A stretch of 64,000 nt of DNA from Vigna angularis. Lineage: Eukaryota > Streptophyta > Magnoliopsida > Fabales > Fabaceae. The DNA lies in contig NC_068976.1 in assembly GCF_016808095.1 (NCBI RefSeq), positions 19,066,371-19,130,370 on the forward strand. Direction: 5' to 3'. This document shows positions 12,828-24,215 of this stretch, piece after piece; within the stretch, counting starts at the first letter, position 1; each line of letters opens with the position of its first letter. A program made the position numbers and the translations under genes. Below the pieces are notes generated by a model. That model saw only the letters and a list, made by a program, of their open reading frames with translations. It was not told the origin of the DNA and did not search any database.

Positions 12828-15800
12828 TCAACAGATTGAGTCCTCAGAAAAATCAAAGGAACATTTAGAAGTTCCATGTGAAACTACAGTTTTAAGAGGT
12901 GATGGAGAAGCATGCACTGTTGAAACTCCATTCGATGCATCAGAAGCTGCGGTTGGTGCCTCAACAAATCGGATTTCCCTAAGCATTGCAACAGTGTCCT
13001 TCATTGTTGGACGGTCCTCAGCTCTGGTGCTGACACATAGAAATGAGACAGCTAGAGTTTGTAACATTTCATGCTCTGTGGAATCAGTTCTCCCTCTGAG
13101 TGTTGGGTCAAGAATGTCAGATGGGTCTCCTTTGCTGGCTAAGTGGTTCCTAACCCACTGAACCAAGTGTGCACCACCCCCAGGAAGTGTTGGGTCAAGA
13201 GGGTGCCTTCCTGTCAGGACCTCAAGTAGGACCACCCCAAAACTGTACACATCACTCTTCTCAGTGATCTGCTGCATAGATGCATGTTCTGTACTCATAC
13301 CAAAAAACAAAAGTTAGTTTAGTTTCAAAGGGTTGTGCAAGTACTGAAAAAAAACTGACTAATTCAAACTTGGTAAGAAAAAAGTACCTGGAGCCATGTA
13401 CCCATAGGAGCCAGCAAGGTAGGGTCTTTGAAATGGCTTGGAATTTGTACAATCACCATTTTCACTTGCAATTCTAGCTAGGCCAAAGTCAGATAGGTAA
13501 GGCTGATAGCCAGGACCTAACAACACGTTCATGGCTTTGACATCTCCATGCAATATGGAAGGCTCACAATCATGGTGCAAATATGCAAGTGCATTAGCCA
13601 CTCCTACCATAACATCATATCTGATTTCCCATTCTGCTTTTCCCTTTCCTGAACCATGAAGTAATGAGCTCAAGCTTCCGTTAGGGAGGTACTCATAAAA
13701 CAGCAGCTTCATGTTCTTGCTGGACCCCCAACCCAGAAGCTTGATGATGTTTTTATGTCTAATTGAACTCAGTGTTTGAATTTCAGAAGTAAATGCTCCT
13801 GACTCTGCCGATGTCCACATCTTTTTAACTGCTAGTGTTTGGCCATTTGGTACTTTAACCTTGTACACAACTCCAGAGCTTCCAGTGCCAATCACATTGG
13901 ATGAAGTCAAATTCCGGACAATATCATCAACTGAGAATTCAAACTTCTGATACAGAGTTAACACCCAATTGTTGTTTCCCGTGAATGCTTTGTTAGAAAC
14001 ATGAGCACGAATCAAGACATGGATTGTGAGCAGTATTAGTACTGCACTGGTGCTTAAGAGAATGGATAATATAATTTTCATAAACAACCTGGCATGAACC
14101 TTGGCTTCCTTTCTGTCTACAGAACCAACAATGTAGAGGCCATCATTTCCTGTGAGATCACTGAGAGGGAGCTTCCTGAAGAATGGGGTGTTAGGCAATT
14201 CTCCGGTGAAGTCATTGAAGGAAACATTTAAAGAAACAAGGTTTTGAAGGTCAGAGAGAGTATCCAACTTCCCTGAGAGCTTGTTGTGGGAGAGGTCAAG
14301 CACTCCAAGTTTTCTAAGACCGGAGAACTGGGGTGGAATTTCACCAGAAAACTGGTTACAGCTAAGATTGAGAAAGATTTCTAGTGAAGGAATTTGAGCA
14401 ATTTCCTTGGGAATTTCTCCAGAGAAACTATTGCTTCCCAAGTCCAGAAGTTGTAACTGGGAGCAAGATAGGATCTCAGCAGGGATACTTCCGCTGAGTT
14501 GATTCTTTCCCAAGTTGAGTTTGGCTAACTCGGTTAATGAACCAATGGAATGGCTCAGTTCACCTGTTAGTCTGTTGTCTGAGAGGTCGATTAGCTGCAG
14601 GTTTTTGGGCAGATTGTTTGGAACTGAGCCAATAAGACTATTTGAGTGAAGGTCCAGAAACTCAAGGTTTTGGCATCTGGATAGTGTAGGAGGAATTTCC
14701 CCTACAAGATGATTGCTGCTCACGTCCAAAAAGTTCAAATTCTTCAAGTTGGTGATCTCAGATGGAACTGTACCTGACAGTCTATTGTGATTTAACCTCA
14801 ACCTGTAGAGGCTTGTGCAATTACCTATCTCAGGTGGTATAAAGCCAGACAAATCGTTGGAAAGAAGCAGTAGTTTAGTGAGGTTCCTCAGTCCAAAAAG
14901 TTGTTTGGGTATTGGACCAGTTAAATTGTTGTAAGAGAGATCAAGTGCCTGAAGATCTTGGCACTGTGAAAGACTATCTGGGATTTTTCCTGTCAGCTTG
15001 TTCTGCCATGCAAAGAAGAGAGTCAAGCTTCTCAAGTTTCCGATAACAGGAGGAATCTCTCCAGAGATAGCATTATTGTCAACTTCCAGTTGAGTCAGGG
15101 AAGTGCAATTTGTGATTTCAGGAGGTATAATGCCTGAAATCTTGTTAACACTCAGTTGAAGCCCTTGCAGATTTGATAGCTTACCAAAACTGGTTGGTAT
15201 GCTCCCTGTGAGAAGATTTTCTGACATGTCTATGACTTCCAGTTGAGTGCAGCTTCCAAGCTCTTCTGGGATTGTACCAACTATATTGTTTTGCCACAAG
15301 AGAAGATTCTTAAGCTTGCTGAGCTCTCCAATTTGACTTGGGATTGAACCAGAGATTGAGTTCTGATACAAGTACAGGTTCTGTAACTCACTGCACTTCC
15401 CTATCTCTTCTGGTATAGAGCCTGATAGCAGAGTTGTGTAAATGGCTATGGTCTGAACTCTTTTCAGCATCCCTATTGAAGAAGGAAGATTCCCAGAAAT
15501 GCTGGTTTCTGCAAGGCCTAACACCACCAAGTTGGTGCAGTTTCCAATATCCCATGGCACCTCACCCTTAAGGTTTGTGTTCCCTCCTACTCTCAACACT
15601 TGGAGCTCAGTTAATGAGCTAATACTCTTTGGAATTTCACCACTCAGTTTGTTGTCATAGAGTGTCAAGTTCACCAGACTCGATAAATTTCCTATGCTGG
15701 ATGGAATGTTGCCTTCAAGAAAGTTGGTATGCAGAGCTAAAGTCTGCAGTTTGCTCAGCCTGCAAATTTCTTCTGGGATTTCACCAAAGAGAGAATTGCC

Positions 15801-16187
15801 ACTGAGATCAATGAAAGTGAGCTCTTTACAGTCTCCAATCTCCTTTGGAATCCTGCCTGTGATGTTGGCTGCTGAGAGGGCAAGAATCTTCAAATTCCTG
15901 AAAAGTTGAAAATTTGAAGGTAACGAGCCTTGCAAGTTCACTGAACTCAGGTTTATCTCAACCACCTCTCCTTCTAAGTTGCAGCGCACCCCAAACCAAT
16001 TGCATGGGCTTGTGCTGGAAGGATTCCAAGATACTAATGCATCTGCAGAACTGTTTAAACTGTTTTTCCATGCTAAAAGAGCTTGGCCTTGCTCATTAAG
16101 CTGGGAGTAACAACAATGAAATAAAAGAAGCAAAGAGAGGGAGAAGATTTTGTATGAAGATGAGAGATTCCTCAAGCTTAAAGACAT
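12828..16187 (-). CDS. LRR receptor-like kinase, subfamily XI, RGI/SKM-like (At4g26540 clade)
   Basis: Plasma-membrane receptor for a small secreted peptide; Arabidopsis relatives (RGI3, SKM2) perceive RGF or CLE peptides. Two exons: 13388-16187 and 12828-13288, joined through a split Glu codon, giving 1086 aa. Order: signal peptide (residues 1 to about 28, rich in Leu), LRRNT with the SPCNWFGVRCN cysteine pair, more than 20 plant-type LRRs (for example LTGSIPTSFGKLSNLQGLQL), one membrane segment near 700-725, then kinase. Kinase marks: G-loop IGTGSSG about 766-772, Lys 788 in AVKK, HGD at about 880-882, DFG at 900-902. The catalytic loop is HGD, not HRD, making it a non-RD kinase; I believe this is usual for the clade. 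The intron just after GYMAP fits subfamily XI. The exact ligand cannot be read from the sequence. Confidence 0.95.
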
Positions 16188-18789
16188 TGTTTAGAGTAGA
16201 GAAGTGATCTGTTTTGGGATTGTGGAGGGGGAAATCCTATGAACTGTTTATAGAGGAAGAGAAGAAGCTCTGAACACAAGAGCCAGCTTCCTCATTCTTT
16301 TATTGCTGCACTATGTTCCTGTTCAATGACAAGGACTTGTCCATACCCATGATGATGGTTGTTGGTTTTTATTGAGCCAAACATCTCTTTTTATTCATTT
16401 CTTTTTCGGAAACTCTATGTATTCATGAACAGAAGTAAAGACTAATGAATTGAAATAATGAAATTCATATAGTGATCTGACTTTCTCAACATATGTTATC
16501 CTATACACATATATTTGGAAATCAAATTTTGATCACATACTTAAGAGATATAATTATTTTTCAATCATGTCAAATTAAACTTCATTTTATATTGGTTCAT
16601 CTTGATTAACCTGCCAAACCAGTGAGTTGAAATTCTGTCAAATTTGCAATCTGAACGTAATCCAATTTGTTAGTTTCTGTTAGATAGTGTTTCAGTAATA
16701 GTGAACTGTGAGACATGAAACTGGTGGAGGGGGTGAAAATCACGTAAAGAAGACTTTTGGGTTTTTGCTCCCCACGTGGACACATATAATATCTTGTTTC
16801 TTGCTTTTATTTGGCAATAGTAATTATTTTTCATGTTCATGTATTCGTTTAGTTGCGGAGATTAGCAGAAAACAAGGCATGGCCAAGTAAGCACACCAGG
16901 GCTAGCAAAATGACTTTAGCACTTTTGAAATTGGCTATTAAGATAATTATCTTACCTCATAGATGGTGATGGTTGATTAATCAAATAGAATAGACATTTT
17001 GATTGTTGAGTGAAATAGCTCTGTATTCTGTTAATCCAGAAGATAATTTCTTCCTTTAATTAGCTAGGCCCGTTTTGTGGTCCATCGCTTTTGTGTGGCT
17101 GCAGTTTTTGATGAGCCATTGATGTGGTGGTTGCTACATGCCACCCTTAGAAGTTCTGAACTTTAAGCAATAAACTTGCATATTTGGATCAGATTTTCCA
17201 GAATGCAAGGAAAGGGTTTGTTTCCTTTGTCAAAATCTCATCTGGGTATCCATAATTGGTGTAAAATTTACTCATTCCACTGAGATATTCGGAGTGGAAA
17301 ATTCTATATAAGCAAAAGGGACGTACTTTATTTCAAAAATAATACTAAGACCCATTTCGGTTTGTTTAAGTATAAATGGAGTGTATGAGGAATCTGTTGC
17401 AGAAGTGAAAGTGCACATGGAAGCTACTAATACATTAAGAAAGATATTATAATTTGTGCAGGATATGGTCATGAGTATAGGGACAAAATTACAGTATTTT
17501 CAAACTTTGAATTGGAATTTGTTCAGAAATCAAGAAGAGATAACTGGCAAAACAAAAAGAAAAAGACGGTTTAAATATGTAATCCACCTTCTTAATTTGC
17601 ACAAAGTGGTCATCATGAGTTAAGTTTTAAAACTAGAAAATATTGAGATTAAAAGAATCTGTTCTTGCTTTTCTCTGATGACAGAATTACAGGTATGAGA
17701 CTGAGAAGCCACCTATTTTGTGCTTTTCTGGTGAAGCATATGCATGTGTGTAGATAACTACTAACAAATAATTAAATAGTTAATTTGTACAGGAGCATAA
17801 AAGTTTAATTATAGAGCTAGATTGGATTGATGGGACATAGAAAAGAAACATGAATATGATTAGCATATAGAAAAGAAAGTAATTAAGGCTTGTACGTGTA
17901 ATGCGACAAAGGAAGAGAAATTCTGTTGAAGTATATTCAGGAGTCTGCAGTCCACATAGAACTCAAATGATGCAATTCTATGGTTAATAATATGTCTCAA
18001 ATTTCCAGAAGTTCTTAATAGGCTTTTTGAATCAAAAAACTAAAATTCAGTAATTAAATTTTGAAATTAAAAATCTCTCCATCTAAAATTCAGTGTGTTT
18101 CTACTCTGTAAACACATTTACAGCCATATGAACCTTTTGCAGACACACACAACTTTAGGTAGCACTTCCCCCACCTATCATACAAATGAAAATCTAAGAT
18201 TACTACACAGGATTGGATTGAAGATCCTTTTGCCTGATATAATTTGAACTTTTGTGACTGTGTTCTGTGCATTACCAGTGTTCCATGATATCAAAATTAA
18301 TCTTCGCCTACTGTCCCATCTACTGTTTGCTTCATTTTTGCTGATAGATGGGTAAGTTTCAGCTAAGCCCACTAATACATCTTGAAACGTCAAATCAAAA
18401 ACTGTAGACTTAGGACAAGTTTTATTTATGATGCATTCGTGTAATGTGTAATTGACAGCTTTTCATTCATTCAATTCAATGAATGTGACTCCATGCATTA
18501 CCTTTGTTTAACAGTTTGCAACCAAATAGCTGCATGCTATTGTACCATTTATTTAGTCCATGAATTTCACCTTACTTTCATTGAGTTTGAGATGAGTGTA
18601 TTTGTATACAATTAAAAATCTCACGTGAAATAGAAATAAGATCAATTTAAAGTATTTAAGTAGATATAAATCTCACATTATAATATGGTTTTATGAGATT
18701 GAGTTAGTCTTAGAATTCACTTCTTAACATCATTTAAAATAAGCGTATATCACGGTGAATGATAACATGATGACAGAAGATTTAAAGAA

Positions 18790-18812
18790 ATATATATATA
18801 TATATATATATA
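18790..18812. repeat. (AT)n microsatellite
   Basis: Short perfect AT run of about 23 bp in the spacer upstream of the receptor kinase gene. Confidence 0.9.
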
Positions 18813-21379
18813 ATAGTAATATTTCATGGTAAAAGAGAATATGAATGAGCAAAAAGAGAGTGAATAAGGGCCCCAGTGACATTCAAAAGAAGAAACAAAA
18901 GGTAGCAGGTATTCATGGATGGAAATTCCTTGCATATATGAGGGATCCATCTCTAACCCCACCATTTTATTGTCGGATTTTGTTTGTAAAAAAGTAAATC
19001 ATAAAGGTATCCAAACACACAAAAAAGAAGCAGGTCTCATAAAGGCTTCCCATTGGGGGCATGCTATGAACAATAAAGTTTGTAGTACTCATAAGTAATG
19101 ATGTCATTTTTCACTCAGTAGCTACCTATATATGAAAAACAAGAAGGCCCTTTTGGATCATCACTTGCCTAGACGAATCCAGTAAATGATAGAAGAAGAT
19201 TGCAGAAAGAAGAAAAAGAAAAAGCAAAATGTGGTGATGATTCCCTTCCAAAACATCAATGAAAATTTAGATTTAATTTTTAAATTTTTAAATCATAAAT
19301 GTTCTAATATATGTATAAAAGGTAGTCTCTAACAAAGAAAGTTGTATGGCACGTGACACGAATCAAAAAAATTAATTGGTGAATTTGCTGTGACAATAAT
19401 ATTTAAAAACAGTGCCTACATGCTGCTGAGGCTGTCATAATGGTGCACCTTATATTTGGATTGAAGCAAAAACTGTTTATGAACATTGTATGGTATTCTT
19501 TTCCTTTAAGATTATATAATAAACCTCTCTCCAGCTCCCCTGGTTCTCCTATATATGTTTGTTTATTAAAAAGTGAGTGTAAGGCCTCAGCCTTTTAGTT
19601 TTCGGAAAACAGATTAATTGAATACATAAGGAAAAGAGACTTTATGTAGCTTTTCTTTAGATTCCCTCGGTGATAGATTGTTAACTAGCTAGGTAGGAGA
19701 TCATGCTCACGAGAGGAGAATATGTATATTCTATTTGTATATAAACATCAGTGGAAAATTCAAATTTGACTAACAACAATAGAGTGGTCAATCACCACTC
19801 TATGTTCCTACTGTCGGTAGCTATTTTATCACTACCATTTAGATGGGTAATTCGTGAGCCAACACAGTTCACGAATTCAATCTGACGAATCAGATTCTTA
19901 CTCCATTAGACTTAAAATTGGTCAGTATAAAAATTTCAATTCTTTTAAAATTCAATCCAACTTAAATATGTGATGGATTGAATTGATTCATGAATTTTAA
20001 CTCATTTTGACAGTACCAGTTCTAATATTAGGTTAAAAAATAAAATTTTAAACTTAAGTTAGTCTCGTAAAAATCGATTTATAAAATAAAGTCTACGTAT
20101 TCTTTCCTGTATATGAACTTCCAAGGTTACAAAGAATAATGTTAACTGTGAAATTAATGTCTTTTTCCTTTACTTTGGTGTTTAGTTATTTTGATTGGTT
20201 TGGTTTTGGAGTGAAGAGTAGGTAGGTCTTTAGCATGCAATAATGGAAGCAAACGAATAGAAAGAGAATGGCTCCCCCGTGCCACATATTCTGGAAATTT
20301 GAGAGAAAGATTGAGAGATTTTATGATTTGCATTGAGGTGGACCCTTTTGAGAGAGGTCTACTGGTAGTGTAGCATCATAGGAACTTTTGTCCTTAATGC
20401 ATGGCACACGTGCAATAGAGTCAGCAAGTGGTGAATTCGATGCACATCAAGTGGACTTTTGAATCCCAATAATAGTGACACAGATTGATGGAACCAACCA
20501 TGATTTGTTATTGACATGATCATGATCATCATGAAATCGCATCAAATTTATAATATTAGTAATTGATTAATAAGCCACAGGGTCCATGCATGCCATCCAA
20601 AATCATGTTAGAAGAACTGCCAAGTTACACTTCCCCAGTTCACACGTTTGGATGCTCCATCCTCATTATCATCAATATCACCAATCTTTGACTATGTTAC
20701 CAACAATTGAAACCTTTGTTTCTTTCTAATTATTTGCCCAATTCCTTCAACTTTTCGTTGCTTCACCAAATTTATAGATAAGACCATCTATGTCCACATC
20801 CTAAGCAATTTCTCCACAATTGAGATTTATCACCTACCCCATCACATGATCAAATTCACTGTGAAGTTGTCTAGGGAGCAATTTCTCCATTAGTTTTGCT
20901 TCTTATCTATGATTTGTTATTATTATATCGTTGAGAATCTAAGTGTGAATCCAAATACGAATAGAAATGAGAAAGTAGAGTATTATATAAAGGTGAAAGT
21001 CTCAGATTAATTTGTTATCATTATATGGTTTGTTATCATTGTCTATAATTTCTTAGAATTCTAAATATGAGTCGATAAAAATGAGAAAGTTTAGCACCAT
21101 AAAGTTGAAAATACATCGAGTAAACTTCTTTAGTTTCTGTATTGGGTAAATAATATTATATATCTAACCAACAATAAATCTCCATAAAATAAGTTTAAGA
21201 TGATTTTGTTTTTATCTTGACTTAAATTTACACCTATTTGTTAGAATTAATCAGCAAATTCAATGTGAAGTAGTTTAGGGAACAATTTCTCCATTAGTTT
21301 TGCTTTTTATGTATAGTTTGTTATCATTATCTATAGTTTGTTAGAATTTTAAGTATAAGTTTAAGTTTTACCTTGAGAT

Positions 21380-21500
21380 AAAAATAAGAAAATAGAGTAT
21401 TATATAAATTTTAAGATTTATTAACTCATTATCTTGTACTTTTTTTTAGAGAATGATATTAATTCTTATGTAATTGGACTCAGATCTTATTAGTGTTGAA
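21380..21500 (+). repeat. Dispersed ~150-bp repeat, copy 2
   Basis: Contains AAAATAGAGTATTATATAAA, TTATTAACTCATTATCTTG, AGAGAATGATATTAATTC and CAGATCTTATTAGTGTTG in the same order as the inverted copies at 48290-48420 and 53160-53300. Confidence 0.6.
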
Positions 21501-22199
21501 TGTCTTTAGTAAACCTTCTTTTTTATAAATCCAACAAGTGATATTTGAACCCTAATGATTCCTCTTTTGAATAAATAACATAATATATCCAAAAAACAAT
21601 AAATTTCCTTTTAAGATGATTTTGATTTTATTTATGTACCATAAATGTGTTTCATTTCTCATTAATGGATCTCCAACATTGCTTCTAACAGAAATAAAAG
21701 ATACTATTTGCCGAACTGATAGAAAGAACCGTTTTATGAGTGTTAATCAGGAAATAAGAAAGATGCAGAAAATGACGAAGAATACACAGGAAAATTAATA
21801 AATAATGAACATCACATCATTTTATAGATTGCTGTGCGAATAGATCGATTTGGTACTAAAAATCATTTCTCATTTAAGAGAAAAAAAAAACATGGTCTGA
21901 GAGTGAGTTTCACATGATTGAAAAAACTTGAGTTTGATAAAAGGGAAAGATAGTGGTCCTGAAAGAAATCCCATTAAATCAAATGATACTCTGATCCTAT
22001 CTATCATTCATTTATCCGTAAGTTCTGGTTTCTGTTCCAGATCACTTTCCAAATGCTATAAATTATTAGATGTCATGTGTGTTCAATATATAATACACTC
22101 ATTCGAATCCAACAATAATTTTTCCTTTCAAGCACTATCTTTTATAAAAAAAGTATACAGAATTGCAAAGTTAAAGATTTAATTTTTATAATTCCTATT

Positions 22200-23260
22200 T
22201 ATATTAGATTGTCTCATTCCTTTCTTATTTTGTTATAAAGACTTATGTTTAGGAAATCAATTGAAAAAAAAATTAAGAATCAATAAGAAAATCTAACCTA
22301 AATAAGAATTATGAGAATGATTAAATCTAATTTTAAATTAAAGTTAAATAATGTCCTTAGCTCTTAGTAAAAAAATATCAAATTGGTTTTTTTTATACCT
22401 CTCAATTCAGTATTTTAAATTTTTATGTAATTAAATTTTTTTCGTTAATATTATACTGATATCGTTGTGTTGTCGACCTGACATCATATAAAATAATACT
22501 GTGTATTAATATTACATGATATTATTTAGTTTTAATTTAGTTTTTGAATTTTTTTGTCTTAATTATGTTTTAGTTTTTTTTAAATTAAACAATTTAATTT
22601 CTTTAAGTTGAAATGAAATAATTTTTATATAAATGTTATACAAAATATTTTTATTAAAATTGATATGTATATTTTATATTGAATTTTATTTAAAACATTT
22701 AAAGTTGTTAATAGAAAGAAATGTTAATAAAAATTTAAAATTAATTTCAACTAATAAATATGTTAAATTTGTTTATCAATCACATTTCATAAAAATAAAT
22801 AAATTTATCAACTTTTTCAATTCTTTTAAATAATTATATATTATTAAAATGAGAAAAATTCAATTATTTCTATACAAATATTTTAATTAATTTAAAAATA
22901 ACAATTTTATAAATTTAAATGTAAAATTTAAAAAAATATATATATAAAAATTTTAAACAAATAAATTTGAAATTTGAAAACAATTATAAATAAAATTTAA
23001 GATAAAATATAAATAAACTTAATCTTATTAAAAATATTTAATAAAATATCAACTTTGATAAAAGTATTTATATAAAATTTATAGAAAAGTAAATTTTGTT
23101 TTAATTTAAATAAAAATGAAATTGTTTCAATTTTATAAAGTAAATTTTGTTTCAATTTAGAAAAAAAATGAAATTGTTTCGTTTTAGAAAAATTGGATTG
23201 AATTGAAAAAAAAAATAATAAAAATAGAGCGTGATTTAAGTTTACATTAAATTACACTTT
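22200..23260. repeat. Extremely AT-rich block with short tandem duplication
   Basis: About 1 kb almost without G or C. Near 23086-23190 a roughly 51-bp unit (starting AAAGTAAATTTTGTTT) occurs twice in tandem with slight divergence. No coding signal. Could be a matrix-attachment-like spacer or decayed repeat; the sequence does not decide. Confidence 0.6.
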
Positions 23261-23596
23261 GTGAGACTTATTTAAATATTCTCTTGTCTCTGAAACTAAT
23301 GTGAGAATGTAAGAATAAGAATCTTATACATTTAATGCATGAAGATTGATTTGTTTTCAAAACGACAAATGCTTCCTGATCAATTTCTTCTTGCACCCGA
23401 TTAATAAATTTTAACAGCAGCTTCATCATTTTTAAAATGATAATTTTGCTCTTCAAAAAAGTGACTTTGGGATTATTTGTTCCAAAAATATTCTGTAGTA
23501 AGTTTTTTTAAATTTTTGGAACATGGTTTTTAAAATAAGATTTCTGGAATATCATTTTTAGAATAAGTATTTTAAAATAATCTCATAAACAGTTTT

Positions 23597-23600
<4 letters not shown>

Positions 23601-23634
<34 letters not shown>
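23601..23634. repeat. (AT)17 microsatellite
   Basis: Perfect AT run of 34 bp. Confidence 0.95.
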
Positions 23635-23637
<3 letters not shown>

Positions 23638-24215
23638 TCAAAATAATTGTTTTGGAACAAGCGTTCCAAAACGTAAATGTGTTTTCTCACTCATTTTTCT
23701 TCCTCTCAGAAAATGCACTGGAGAATAATGGTTCAATAACAATGTACAACGGCTAGGCTCAATGGATGGTATTTTAATTTCTCTCTTTTAATATGGAAGT
23801 CAAGTTAGTAATTCTGAAAGTACATGAAGAAAAGTCTTATTTGGGTTGGTGATACATTTGGGCTTAGTTTATCCTGTCCATATCAAAATGAAAGGGGAAG
23901 CGCATTGGGCTTCAACAACTCAAAATTCACTTATCTTTCTTCCCGCACCTCCATATTTTCTTCCTGCACCCCCATGGCCTAACTACCATTGATTGAAAAA
24001 ATATTGAAAACCTTAATATGAAAATGACCTAACTCTCATGTTTCTCAAAAAAGACGCCACACCTTTACGTAGCTTATATTCCATCATGCGTTGCAGCAAA
24101 GAGAATAAATTGGGTTTGAGTTTTCGTTTTTGGCATTCACTGCTGGTGGGTGTATCGTGGGAAAGAAATGTTTATTATGTGAAATTCTTTTGGATTAGGA
24201 ATACGTTTTGGTTTC

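Larger units (their letters stand above)
16188..24210. other. Large gene-poor spacer upstream of the LRR-RLK gene
   Basis: Begins with the receptor kinase promoter and 5' UTR. No ORF in this 8 kb shows a recognisable domain. It contains AT microsatellites, a dispersed repeat copy at 21380-21500 with partial relatives near 20930-21110, an extremely AT-rich block at 22200-23260, and at 23460-23990 a block with repeated TTGGAAC/GTTCCA words and CACCCCCATGG that looks like repeat debris. No RNA gene seen. Confidence 0.6.
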
